Source: Stomoxys calcitrans
Lineage: Eukaryota > Arthropoda > Insecta > Diptera > Muscidae
Direction of reading: 5' to 3'
Assembly (NCBI RefSeq): GCF_963082655.1
Contig: NC_081553.1
Location: 193,319,373-193,383,372 of the forward strand
DNA length: 64,000 nucleotides
The notes beneath the pieces were generated by a model. It saw only the letters and a program-made list of their open reading frames with translations, was not told the DNA's origin and did no database searches. Shown here one piece after another: positions 36,218-47,025 of this stretch (the stretch's first letter is position 1; every line of letters starts with the position of its first letter). The position numbers and the translations under genes were made by a program.

Positions 36218-38130
36218 CTAGCCGAATCGGGACCGGGTGGGGACACTTCGCCCTGAATGTGGATATCGAATTCGTGACATTGTAGCCTAGGACGCTGAAC
36301 GCGTTCGAATCCTTGCGAGAACATGTGACAAGGCGGTGTTTATCCCCTCTTAATGTTGGCGACATTTGCAAGATGCAATGCCATGTATGGTCATTTAAAA
36401 AATTTTTCCCTAAATAGGTGTCGCACTGCGGGACGCCGTTCGGACTTTAAAAAAAGGTCCCTTATCATTGAGTTTGAACTTGAATCGGAAAGCACTCATT
36501 GATGTGTGAGAATTTGCCCCTTCTCGGTTGCAGGTGGTAATGTTCTTCCTTAGGGTAATGTACTCATTAGGGGAGTCATCCTCCCTCAGACATTTCGACT
36601 TAAATATGGATATCAAATTCGTACTGCACTTCCAAATCCCATTAATTTGAGCCCCGTATTGCCATGGCCGGTAAACATGAACCGTTTGGAGGGTATTTTG
36701 AGGCTGGGGCGGCCATCGGCACTTCGCACTGAAAATAGATATGAAATTCGTTCTTTATTCCCAACGGAAACGAAGTTCAGTTTAGGGGATGGTTTATGGC
36801 GTACCCCAAAACACTTGGCTCCAAAATTGGATATCAAATTCGTTTTCTACTCTCAAATACCTTTCATTTGAGTCCCATATTGTCATAGTAGGTCAAATAA
36901 CCCATTTGACGTATCTTTAGAAGGAAAAGCGCCACCTAGGCTTGAACGCAAATTGTAATGTCATATTCGTTATTTACTCCCCAGTACCTTTCATTTGAGT
37001 CCCATATACCCATGGTCGGCTAATATGCTAATTTGGGGGTGGACGACCTCCCATTACTTGCACCTAATGTTTTATGCCATATTTGTAATCTACTGCCTAA
37101 TACTTTCATTTGAGTCCCATATTGACATGAACTTGGAATATATCTGTTTAGAGCAGTTTTGGGGTTGGGGCGGGGGTACTTGGACCCAAATTTTAATACC
37201 ATTTCGTTCTCTGGTCTTCGAGTAGTGGTGTAAGTGTACACTAGTGGTGTAGGTTTAATAAGTTTTTTTGTGACAACTGCTTCTACTCGAGTGAAATGAA
37301 GAAACCCTTCATCGGGCAGGGTCTGCAGTCTTAGTGGTATGCATACTAATGTGCCAGTATTGTGATTTATTTTAAGGCCGTAGAATCCAAAAAAAGCATC
37401 ATCCCGAAATTGATTGAGCAAAAGAGACAGGCATTTGTCGCAAACGTGGTCTCTAAGTTGATGATCCACTGCAATTTAGTACAAGGCGCTGGCCTAAAAT
37501 CCCATTTTGGTATGAACGTTTTCGCCGCTAGACGAGTTCCTGACAAGCTTCTAAATTTAATTTTGAGCTCTCATATTGTTCGTTATGCCTGGAATATGTC
37601 CATTCCTCTACTAATGGCAAATGATTTTGCTCATCCAAACAGGCATGTCCCTCAGACACAAAGGAATACATTTTTACGTCAGATTTGTACTCTACTTTTA
37701 AATACCTTTCATTTGATACCCATAATGCTCAAAGCGGTAAGTGTTCTGTTGAGTGGTGTTTTTGGCGGTGGGGGACCCCACTACACTTACGGTGACATAT
37801 TAATGTCAAGATCGTACTCTACTCTGAAATACCTTTCATTTGATACCCATATTGTCTCTATCGGTAAACATGTCCATTCGGGTGGGTTTTGGATGGGGGA
37901 CGCCCCATCCAGGTTATTCAACCCCAAAGAGATTGGTGCACCGATCTCCGAGATCTAACGTTTTTGAAAATGGCGGTATGTGGGAGGGTCCGCTCCCCTT
38001 CAGATATCAAAAATTGTAGTACCCTATTTTCAGATATAGCAACCAATGGTAGACATTCTTATCAAACTGTCCCCTTAGCGGTTGTCTCCCGGCTTTGTTT
38101 TATATGAAAAATGACATAAGGAATGAATAC
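36218..38130 (-). mobile_element. Helitron-like element, minus strand, in ttk intron
   Basis: On the minus strand the right terminus reads CGATTCGGCTAG followed by T, as expected for a Helitron 3' end (CTAG|T). The interior is built of modules with ATTTGAGTCCCATATTG and CATGGCCGGTAAA that recur at 56,100-57,450 and 61,380-62,610. No Rep/helicase frame is seen, so it is non-autonomous. The other end, near 38,130, is not clear. It carries a SINE at about 36,268-36,540. Confidence 0.7.
36268..36540 (+). mobile_element. tRNA-derived SINE inside the Helitron
   Basis: The B box region (GCGTTCGAATCC) and family body (GGTGTTTATCCCCTC, GTCGCACTGCGGGACGCCG, ACTCATTGATGTGTGAG) are clear. The A-box side is replaced by GACATTGTAGCCTAGGACG, a junction also present at about 57,690 in the other Helitron copy. 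Confidence 0.75.
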
Positions 38131-38388
38131 AATCACACAAACAAACCTCCCCGTTGACTTACTGCTCAACATCTCATGCATCAAACTTCGTCAAACGTTT
38201 CCTTTATAACATTATATAGTTTTTTGACTTTTACTACGTCCCATGTGTGTAAAGTAATCAAATACAAGACCGGCCGTTAGAGGAAAATATAAAAAATTAA
38301 AAAAAATATTTATTTTAAGTATTCTGCAAAGAACATTTTTTGAAGAAAAAAATAATCAATTTTGTTCCCTCTTTTTTACCCACTACAG

Positions 38389-40217
38389 TCCACCTTATCA
38401 ACAGCAGTCCCGAGCTATCACAAAGACTTTTTGGTGTAAGCACAACAACCAGTAGTTGCAATGTCACCAACAATTCGGCCACCAATAACACAGCTATGAT
38501 TTCCTTAGTGCCACAGCATACAGCTACTGCTCCTAATGCACAGCCAACACCACAGCAACAACATCAACACCAACAAACTAACAAACCAACACAGTCCATA
38601 GAGTTCAATGATAATCTAAATGTCCACTTGCCCACGGTGCTGGGACTAAAATACAAAAATGCCATGCAAGGTACTACTGCAAAATTGCAAGAAACTCAGC
38701 AAGGTCAACATCAAACACCAACTTCTCAGCACCAACAGCAGCAGACAACTATGGTCTCTCTAACGCATCAGCCTACAACAAATGCCAATTCTTTATTGAA
38801 ACAACAATTGAGTGCAGGCCTCAAGGATCTCATGGATGCTACTTTGGCTAGCAGTGGAAATACAACAACAACCAACATTAATACCAACACCGTCAATTTA
38901 ACATCACAAACCGTCCCACCAAATATGGTATCCAGTGTGATGTCTGCAACTGCCATGGATACCCAGGAAGCTTGCTCAGCTCTGCAGTCATTGGCCACAG
39001 CGGCCGAAAGGCAAGCAGCTCAACAGAATAACAGCATACAACCACCATCGGCCAATAATCTGCATCATCAATTCCTATTGCATATGGCTGCCAATCCCAT
39101 TATGAAACCGGGAGATTTTTTCCAGCAGCATCAAAATGCTTTGTTGCTAACAGAGGATGACAACAATCTGGATTTGCTTATGGATCAAAGTGATAAATCC
39201 GATCCGGAAATGTTAACATTAGCCGATGAAAATGCAGGCCTTGATTACAGCACCGGCAATGAAACGGGCGGTCCTCAGGGAGAAAATAACGAAAATCTAG
39301 ACAATTGCGCCAATAACAGTGTATCCTCATCCAATGCTGGAGGCCATAATAGTAGTAGTAACACACCACGCAGCAGGAATACCACTAACAAGCCCATACA
39401 GCGTCGTCGTGTTCGTCGCAAAGCCCAGTCTTCCATAGATGATCAGGCTGAGCAACTAACGGAAATGTCCGTGCGCGGCTTGGATCTTTTCCGTTATGCC
39501 TCGGTTACCGAGGGTGTCTATCAGTGTACCGAGTGTGCCAAGGAGAACATGCAAAAGACTTTCAAGAATAAATACAGCTTCCAGCGACATGCCTTTCTCT
39601 ACCATGAGGGCAAACATCGCAAGGTATTTCCCTGTCCGCTGTGCGGCAAAGAATTCTCCCGGCCAGATAAAATGAAGAATCACATGAAAATGACCCATGA
39701 GTCGTTTGTGGCCAAGGAGATACAGAATTTCAATCCCTTGAATTATCTCATAAGTGCTGCGGCAGCTGGCGAAATACAGGCAACATTTCCCAACAATGCC
39801 AATGCCAATGCTGGAGACAATAACGACAATAGCACAACATCACAGCCACTGATAAGTCAGTTGCAATCTTCAAATCCGGCTCTAAGTATAATGATCAACA
39901 ATAATGGTGAGAATGCCGGCGAAGAGGGACTTAATCTAACGCATGCCCAAGTTGTCAAGGAGGAGCAGCTGAAATTTCCCTCGGATATAGAAATTAAAAG
40001 TGAAATAGTAATCTCACCTTCACCTTCGCCGCCACCACCCCCACCCGCACAAACCTCGCTCAGCCATCAATTGCCTTTGGGCACTTCGGTTTCTTTGGCT
40101 GAATCCTCGCTGTCCCTATTGAGATCTGTGGCCCACAACTCAACGGCCGCATCAGCTGTCACCCAGACAACAAACGCTGCTCAACTCAACGCTCAAAGAC
40201 TGGAGGAGGTGAAATAA
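38389..40217 (+). CDS. ttk: tramtrack p88-type terminal exon, two C2H2 fingers
   Basis: The acceptor CACTACAG at 38,388 joins to the common exon ending 29,755, giving Val then HLINSSPELSQRLFG. The exon encodes residues 316-924: a long Q/N/T-rich region, an acidic part (EDDNNLDLLMDQSDKSD), a basic RRRVRRKAQ patch and two fingers. Finger 1 (YQCTEC, a 17-residue loop, then H-x4-H) starts near residue 695 and finger 2 (FPCPLCGKEFSRPDKMKNH) near 731. A tail with the acidic-hydrophobic EEQLKFPSDIEIKSE and a proline run follows, and TAA ends it. In Drosophila the Ttk88 form binds other DNA sites than Ttk69 and functions in eye development. Confidence 0.94.
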
Positions 40218-40700
40218 ATGTTTGGCCATGTTTGCTCTTAGGGCATTAGGGATTTTGGTTTTTCCGTTTTTTCTTGCCTTGCTTGCTCTCGCCACACAGG
40301 TAAGGTAACTAAAAAAAACAAAAAGAAAATCAACTCAGTTTGTCATCATGAAATCAAAAGACTTGGTATTTCACAATGAAAGTAAAGCTTTGAAAAAGCA
40401 TGCTTTCGAACTCACCACCACACGCATAACATGTTTTTGCACAATAACTACTTAAACTTAATAATAATGTTTTAATTAAAAACAAAAGAAAAACCTTAAG
40501 GCCTAGATATAAATAATGTTAGTCTTGTAATTAAATAAGTTTATATATAGATGATATTTCAAATCCGTCCAATTTTCCTAAAATTAATTGAATTATATAT
40601 AAATTTACACTATATTCTCACTTATGTAGGTATATGAATGGAAGTTATGAGTTACTAATGTTTTTTTTTAAGTGTATGTATAACAAGTGAAGACAAATAG
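40218..40700 (+). other. ttk: Probable 3' UTR of the p88-type ttk transcript
   Basis: AT-rich sequence follows the p88-type stop. An ATTAAA signal lies near 40,474 and further A-rich stretches follow. The end cannot be fixed by eye. Confidence 0.4.
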
Positions 40701-40706
40701 TGTACA

Positions 40707-41326
40707 TTAGGGTGGGTAATCTACATCAAATTCTAAGAAATTTTGCCCAAAAACCATGGCTCTGAAACTAAAATTAGGCTTCCTGTTTTTAAACTACAAA
40801 CTCGGAAGATCTGGGTACTTTTTTGTCCAAAAAGAAAAGTTTGTCTGTCGTTAAAAACCAGCAGCTCGGTTTAGATTTTAGACCAGTCCACGCACACTAT
40901 TGCATATGTTTGTGTAAACTTCTCACTCAGAGTGAAAACACTATCAGTCTCACACACAAGGAAAAAGTAAAAGCCACACACACATCAAGAAATTGCATGC
41001 TCTCAGACAACAACAACAAATATATCTATACTTAACCAATATGAGAGATTTGTTTAAGTAAAGCCACACACATCAAGAAATTGCTTGCTCTCAGACAACA
41101 ACAACAAATAAAGCTAAACTTAACCAATAAAAGAGAGTGGTTTGTTAACAAAACCGACATCAGCATACGGGCTTGAAAATATTGTGCACATTAGCACATG
41201 TACCTTATACTGTTTTAGGCCCATGGGTTTTTGGGCAAAATTTTTTAAAACTTGTCGTTGATTACGGTTTTAACAACCACCTCGGGTGTGCATTTTTTGG
41301 TCCTTACAAAATAATACACCCTAAAT
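40707..41326. repeat. Element with imperfect inverted ends and 88 bp tandem pair
   Basis: TTAGGGTG near 40,707 is inverted as CACCCTAA near 41,319, and the internal phrase TTTTGCCCAAAAACCATGG (about 40,741) is inverted as CCATGGGTTTTTGGGCAAAA (about 41,221). Two similar units of about 88 bp, with CATCAAGAAATTGC and CTCAGACAACAACAACAAAT, lie between. No target duplication is obvious. It may be a degraded DNA transposon. Confidence 0.45.
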
Positions 41327-41679
41327 TCTGCGTATAACTTTAGTTTTCACCAATAAAAGCTAAAGTCATTGATTATGATCGCTAAGCTCAGCTCTATGAC
41401 ATCATATCTTAAATTTTCATTGAGTTATTTTTATAGATTTTTAATTAAAAATATTTATATAATCACCACATTTTGGACCCAATTTCCGATATGGTCTCGA
41501 TATTCCTATCTGACTCTTTCAGAATATGCATGGTATGTTATACCCACTACCATAGAATATGGGGGGTATAATCTTATCATCTGCTATCGCCATGCCTTTC
41601 TAAAACTATCCAGACCTTTCTGTCCCTCGCTGCTTCAGTGAGCTGACACACCCCCAAATGATGTAGTTGTTAAACCGAT

Positions 41680-42070
41680 GTTGTTGTCGAGCTCTTATAA
41701 TTGATCAAGCTCGTTTCGGTCTATACGACCGATCGCCACGGGAACATATTGGCCATTGGTTATTTAAAGGCACCAATATATCGCCTTGTCGTATCGAGCA
41801 TCTTAGGCACTCAGTATTGAAGCAAGAGCCGGTGGCACACCCGGTCTCTCACTCAGACTCTTCACTCGATACCGCTGATTGTCCTCGACCTCAGTTGCAG
41901 CTACTCCGTATGGAGCATTCCACCATCCACAACCTGCGGACGCACCCAGTAGCTCCCAGCTAAGCTTCTCGTGATAACGAAGAACACCACACAGATTGGA
42001 GCTCAAAGTTCCAGCCTGTGTGATGCTCATAGTTATCCCGTGCCGTGTTAAACCGTCCATTTATGGACCA
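41680..42070 (-). mobile_element. LINE 3' region repeat, minus orientation
   Basis: The segment shares ATCGAGCATC, GCAAGAGCCGGTG, CGATACCGCTGATTGTCC and TATGGAGCATTCCAC with segments at 42,640, 43,748, 49,560, 51,085 and 55,745. In the best copy (51,085) the opposite orientation ends in a CAA tail, which sets the polarity. It lies next to a reverse transcriptase fragment. Confidence 0.6.
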
Positions 42071-42130
42071 TTCCGAGAGTGGCAAGGCTAAGGACGAGAG
42101 CCAATCGTTCTGTCCGTACTCCCCGATCCG

Positions 42131-42559
42131 ATGGACAAACACAATGTGCAGTTGATAAAGTTACGTGCCTTCAAGTCAAAGTCATCCAAGCTGTTAGATC
42201 CCGACGGAAACTCTATACTGGCGCTGAAGTTATACCTGGAGTCGACTGTCCTCAATCTATCTTTAAACACTCTTATGATACCCGATGTCTGGAAGATGGG
42301 CAGAGTGATCCCGCTACAGAAACCTGGAAAGGGTCCGAGGAAAGAGAAGTGGTATAGTCCGATTTCCCTTCTCTCACCGGTAGTCGTAAAGCTGGAAGGA
42401 CTACTCCCCCCAAGCCTCGTTGGAGAATTTCCATTCACCGAGCATCAGCATGGATTTCGAAGATGCCAAAGCACGACAACTGATTTGGCAAGCTGTGGTC
42501 TATTTTTTGTGACTGACTCGAGGAGATGCGTCAGGTTGTTGTCAATGACAAGGCTATGA
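42131..42559 (+). pseudogene. Reverse transcriptase fragment of a non-LTR retrotransposon
   Basis: About 120 residues match the N-terminal part of LINE reverse transcriptases: LLDPDGNSILALK, then LNTLMIPDVWKMGRVIPLQKPGKGP, PISLLSPVVVKLEGLLP and FTEHQHGFRRCQSTTTDL. The catalytic YADD region is absent and the frame decays near 42,490, so it is a dead fragment. The motif style resembles jockey/I-group elements. A copy of the family's 3' region follows on the same strand. Confidence 0.85.
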
Positions 42560-42639
42560 GGAGAGCCATTCCTTGTACCCGTGGTCTCCAAGGTACCCAA
42601 AGCGTTGAGACTCGACGGAATCTCTACGTGGATGCTGTA

Positions 42640-42950
42640 GAGCTAACAAATATCCCGTGCCGGGATAGTTGTGAGCACCACATAGGACGTAACATTGAGG
42701 TCCGATCTGTGTGGTGTGCATTGTTGTCACGAGATGCTTACCTGCGAAATACGGGACACGTCCGCAGGTTGCGGATAGTGGAATGCTCCATACAAAATAT
42801 CAGCAACGGCAGTCGCGGACAGTCAGCGATATCGAGCTGAGTCTTTGTGAGATTTCAGGTGCCCATGATGCTCGATATGACAAGGCGAGTTAATGGCGCT
42901 TTTGAATAATCAATGGCCCCCCTGTTCCCGCGGCGATCTTAGTATAAGCC
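42640..42950 (+). mobile_element. LINE 3' region repeat, plus orientation
   Basis: TGTGAGCACCACATAGGACG, GGTTGCGGATAGTGGAATGC, TCGATATGACAAGGCGAGTTA and CTGTTCCCGCGGCGATC match the 51,085 copy. Together with the reverse transcriptase fragment just upstream this looks like one internally deleted LINE insertion. Confidence 0.6.
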
Positions 42951-43215
42951 AGTGCTATGAATTTTAACTCCATCTCCAATTTACACCACCTTAAGCTGGA
43001 ATTACATACCAAGCGAAGCACTTATGTTTCTTAAAGTCAGCTTATTTATGTCATTCCCAAAGTTAATTTCAATGGAAATTGACAATGATGTGGTTAAAAA
43101 TAGATTTTCATAAAATAATTTCTCTTTTGCGCACTGAAACGCGTTCCAAGTGCGTTTTCAGGTGCGTGCGTGCTTTTGTTGTGTAACTCACACAATACAA
43201 ACCAAGATATATTCA

Positions 43216-43450
43216 TTTACAGGTAGTGGCAGTTGCCCAACAACAAAATATTGAGTACACTATCTGTCAATATCAGTGATTAGTGCAACTTTGATGTTGA
43301 GTATGTTACTAGTTCGCGCCATTTTTCGTTGTTTGTGTGTGTTATGGTTCAAAACTAGAATGCACACACACAACCAAAACTCGTTGACAGATAATGAACT
43401 TCGCGAGAAAAAATTGTACTCAGCTGCTTACGGTGTACTACCTGGGAATT
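43216..43450 (+). repeat. GGTAGTGGCAGTTGCCC repeat family copy
   Basis: CAGGTAGTGGCAGTTGCCC at the left and GGTGTACTACCTGG at the right form short inverted ends. The interior holds TGTTACTAGTTCGCGCC, GTTGACAGATAATGAACTT and TTGTACTCAGCTGCTTAC. Similar sequence occurs at 24,970, 45,350-46,150 and 46,385-46,800. Confidence 0.55.
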
Positions 43451-43747
43451 GTGTCATGATACAAATCAACTTATGCGTTAGCACGTATATGTGCTGCGCG
43501 AGGTATGCAACTCCACCTTTAGTAGTTTCTTACATAATTTTTCCAAAGAGTGCACTCACTTATTTCAAGTTTATAGTTTCCAACATTCAGTATTTGCTTG
43601 AGTTTGTCTGTCAGTGTTTGTTTGCATTTTATCCTTCAGCGTTCGCTTCAATTCAGTTAGTGCCTTGACCTTTAACCCTAATAATTTGGCTTCATCTCCA
43701 TTTACTAAGTGGATCTGAACGCTTTCGCAAATTCCTTCTCAATTTGT

Positions 43748-43965
43748 CCAAGCAAGAGCCGGTGCTGCCCGGCCTCGCACTGAGACCCTCCACTTGATAA
43801 CGCTGATTGTCCGCAACGTCATTTGCAACTACTCCATATGGAGCATTTCACTATCCGCAACCTTTAGACGCACGACAGCTCCCAACTAAGCTTCTAGGGT
43901 TAACACCACATAGATCGGGTCTCAAAGCTCCAGCCTGTGTGGTGCTATCCCATGCTAGGTTGTAT
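43748..43965 (-). mobile_element. LINE 3' region repeat, minus orientation, truncated
   Basis: The segment shares GCAAGAGCCGGTGC, GCTGATTGTCCGCAAC, ATATGGAGCATTTCACTATCC and CCTGTGTGGTGCT with the other members. It is truncated on both sides. Confidence 0.55.
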
Positions 43966-45349
43966 CATGTTATACACCGATTTGGACCATACGTGTCAGG
44001 ATTTATAGTCGGATTACATCTAGGGGTTCAAAAAGTCGAATCGATGGACCACTTTATATTGGTGCTATATGTAATCCTCAAACTAAAACAAAAACTAAAT
44101 CAAAATTCGATTTAGATACTTTAAGTTAAACCATTCTGTATTCTTTTCGCTAAAATCAATACTTTGGCTTTTATTGGTAAAAACCATGGATATACGCCAG
44201 CTATATATTTTTTGTAATCTTTATTTAATAATTTTTTTATTTATCCACTATTACAATTTTACATGAAAATAGCCAATACAGTATTTTTTAGAAACGTTTC
44301 TTCCAAAATATCTTTAAATTAATATAAAAATATAATCCTTCATCTGTAGAAGAAAGGAAATTCTGATTCAAACTTCAAGATTTCGATTATGGATTACTGT
44401 GGACCAGTGAACTATGGAGATATTTTCAACCACTATGGTTTTTGTTGTAAGTTATGCCTAGAGCGTTCAACGAAAAAGTTCATTTTTGTAAATTATCGAC
44501 TGCCATTAGCGTCACAAACTTTGGTCGAACAGCACTCACTGATATTAAAGAATACCTCTATTCGGCAATGTTTTTTTTTTTGTGGCATGTGCGTGGAAAA
44601 ATTTCCTTCACCCTGATTTAACTCGAACCAAGAGTGAAGTGTCTCTGTTTGCCTTGACAATGTTTCTCTCTCACTTTCGTTTGCATGACGGTCATTCCAC
44701 TTCAGCTGCAACAGAATGAATTTCATTCAAAACTGCCTGATATGCCTGGCGGTCTAGGTTATATTTTTTCTTAGGATATAACGCTCTAGATCGTTAAAAT
44801 TCTTCCTTCCGAACTAAATTTTTTTTAATTTTTGTTAGTACTTGGCATTTTCGTCTATTTGATGACATTTTCAATTGACAGATTTGACATCCTTAATAAT
44901 GTTCATGGGGCCTATCCGCTTTATGTTTTCGCAACTAACCTAACCTTCTATTAGTAAATTCTGCTGTCACATGACATTTACAACTCTACATGTGGTAAAT
45001 TTGACATGTCATAAGACATCTACATGCCGTGTAATAGAGCCTTAAGCAAATTTATACAAGGTAGAGTCCCTAGCACAGCTGATACAATTTCAGTCTTGTA
45101 TCCAAAATATCAAAACAATAAGAGGTGGTCTCATTTGTACAACAACCTCAAATCATATGGTGCAATCCGCCATCTTGCCATCAAACTGATCGACGTTTTG
45201 CCAAACACACAAATAAATTTGCGCACGTGTGCGTACATGAGTAGAGAATATGCGAGAAAGAAGATAAGAGAATGCAAACAAAAACCTCAAATCTTAATAC
45301 CGTCAAACCTGGCCGGCTGGTAACAGCTTTTTAAATCCGTCTTGCCAAA
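43966..45349. other. Non-coding stretch
   Basis: No supported gene. Open frames near 44,389 and 45,024 have no known motif and no splice context that I trust. The stretch is likely old repeat debris. Confidence 0.4.
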
Positions 45350-46160
45350 ATATATTCATTTACCGGTAGTAGCAGTTGCCCAACAACAAAATAACAACTC
45401 TGATTTTGTACTAGTTGCCGCCGTTTTTCAGGATTTTTTTATTATTTTTGTTTTGATTCTGCAATAAATCTAAATGTCAAATGCTTGATATCACAGCTGT
45501 GATATTTTTCTAACATCTTAAGTGATGTTCTATTTGATCCGATATCCCACACATATAAGCAACAAAACAGAGTTATTATGATGAAAATACAAATATAAAC
45601 ACATTTGAAAAAGATAATTTCTAAAACAAAGTTCATTTCTAAAGCCACATTGACATTACTATTTACTTTATTTGCCACTCAAAGTAGTTTCCTTGGAGGT
45701 AGATTTTTGGTGTTGTGCTATTGACCCTACCTCTTAATTGTACCATGGTGTGTATTATGGTTCTTAACCATGGTACAATTAAGAGGTAGCGTCATTAGCA
45801 CAACAACAAAAATCTACCCCCAACGGAACTACCTTGAGTGCCAAATGCCTTAAATTGAAATGTCAAAGTGGTTTTAGAAATAATCATTGCTTTACAACTA
45901 TTCTTCTACAAATGTGTTTTATAATAGTATTTTTATTCTTGTAACACTGTTTTGTTGCTAATGTACATTTAGATGTACAGGAAAATCAGAACAAAAATAA
46001 AAAAAATTTTACTCTGCTGTTCGCATGATTTCACCTTATAAGTGCATCCTGGTTCTTAACCATAATGCACACACACATCCAAAACTCGTCGACAAATAGT
46101 GCACTTCACTAGAAAAAATTTTACTCTGCTGTTTGCTGTACACTACCTGGGTAAATATGA
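45350..46160. repeat. Foldback element with arms of about 200 bp
   Basis: The centre is CCATGG (45,743-45,748), a 19 nt loop and CCATGG (45,768-45,773). The first 19 bp of the arms (CCTCTTAATTGTACCATGG) are perfect, and the match continues imperfectly through GGTAGATTTTTG, AACACATTTG and AGCAACAAAACAG to about 45,550 and 45,965. A single arm is found again at 48,880-49,194. Outer parts carry the GGTAGT...CCCAACAACAAAATA and CAGCTGTTT...ACTACCTGG phrases of the 43,216 family. Confidence 0.8.
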
Positions 46161-46384
46161 CTTGCTTGTATCCAAATCCCACTAGAACGTCAAATGCTCT
46201 GTCTGGAATTTAAATGTTTTTCATATTTTGTTTTTGTTTTTTACACTTTTTTGTTTTAATTTATAATTTACACGTTTATAATGATATATTTTTTAATCTT
46301 TTGGCTACTGCATATCAAAATGCAAATAAAAACTAGAATGTTAGTTTGACAGTGTGCAGACATTTGATAGCTAAAGACATGGCG

Positions 46385-46800
46385 TAATTACCAGGTAATG
46401 TACCGTAAACAGCTGAGTACAATTTTTTACTCGCCAAGTGTATGTGTATTATAGTTAAGAATCTTACACACACAAACAACAAGAAATTTTGTGTATATAT
46501 AGTAGGTGTTGACAAATTTTTTCACAGCTTGTGACTCTGTAATTACATTCTTTCTTCTGTCAGTTATCAGCTGTTACCTTTAGCTTTAGAAAAAAGTGTA
46601 AAAGAAGTATATTTGATTAAAGTTCATTCAAAGTTTTATTAAAAATGCATTTACTTTCTTTTAAAAAATCCGCAATTACTTTTTGGGCAACCCAATAGTT
46701 ACATACATAAAATCAGAGTTGCACTAATCGCTGATTTTGACAGATATTGTACTCAATATTTTGTTGTTGGGCAATCCCCACTACCTGTAAATGAATATAT
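46385..46800 (-). repeat. GGTAGTGGCAGTTGCCC family copy interrupted by a MITE
   Basis: Reversed family phrases are split in two: TTACCAGGTAATGTACCG and AAACAGCTGAGTAC on the left, then GCTGATTTTGACAGATATTG, TTGTTGTTGGGCAAT and CTACCTGTAAATGAATATA on the right. The mariner-like MITE at 46,494-46,695 sits between the parts. Confidence 0.6.
46494..46695 (+). mobile_element. Mariner-like MITE, copy 3, left end lost
   Basis: The interior (GTTGACAAATTTTTTCACAGC, TATTTGATTAAAGTTCATTC) and right terminal repeat (CCGCAATTACTTTTTGGGC) match the 19,021 copy. The right TA follows at 46,696. The left terminal repeat is missing. Confidence 0.88.
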
Positions 46801-46808
46801 TTTGGATG

Positions 46809-47025
46809 GATGCCACCGTGGCGCAGAGGTTAGCATGTCCGCCTATGACACCGAACGGTTGGGTTCATGTTAAAACTTCTCCAGCAAATGGTGTCGCTAT
46901 GCGGCACGCCGTTCGGACTCGGTATAAAATGGATGTGCCTTGAGCTTAAACTTAAATCGGCCTGCACTCGTTGATATCAGAGAAGCATCCCCTGTTCCTT
47001 AATGAAATGTTCATGGGAAATTTAG
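46809..47025 (+). mobile_element. tRNA-derived SINE with internal deletion
   Basis: This copy has the best-preserved head: GCCACCGTGGCGCAGAGG and TTAGCATGTCCGCC (A box side). The B box is damaged (GGGTTCATG) and about 100 bp of body are deleted before TTAAAACTTCTCC. The 3' part with CGGCACGCCGTTCGGACTCGG is kept. Confidence 0.8.

Noticed and set aside
37020..37958. Open frames of 149 and 198 residues
   Set aside because: They lie wholly within Helitron interior modules and overlap on opposite strands.
38340..38388. A separate start codon for the p88-type exon at 38,340
   Set aside because: The ATG lies upstream of the acceptor CACTACAG in intron sequence; the phase-1 join to the common exon explains the frame better.
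43276..44115. Open frames of 130 and 102 residues
   Set aside because: They run across repeat-family and LINE-end boundaries, so they are not single genes.
46809..46870. A tRNA gene suggested by the A-box-like head
   Set aside because: The B box is broken, no cloverleaf can be drawn and the downstream body matches a SINE family.
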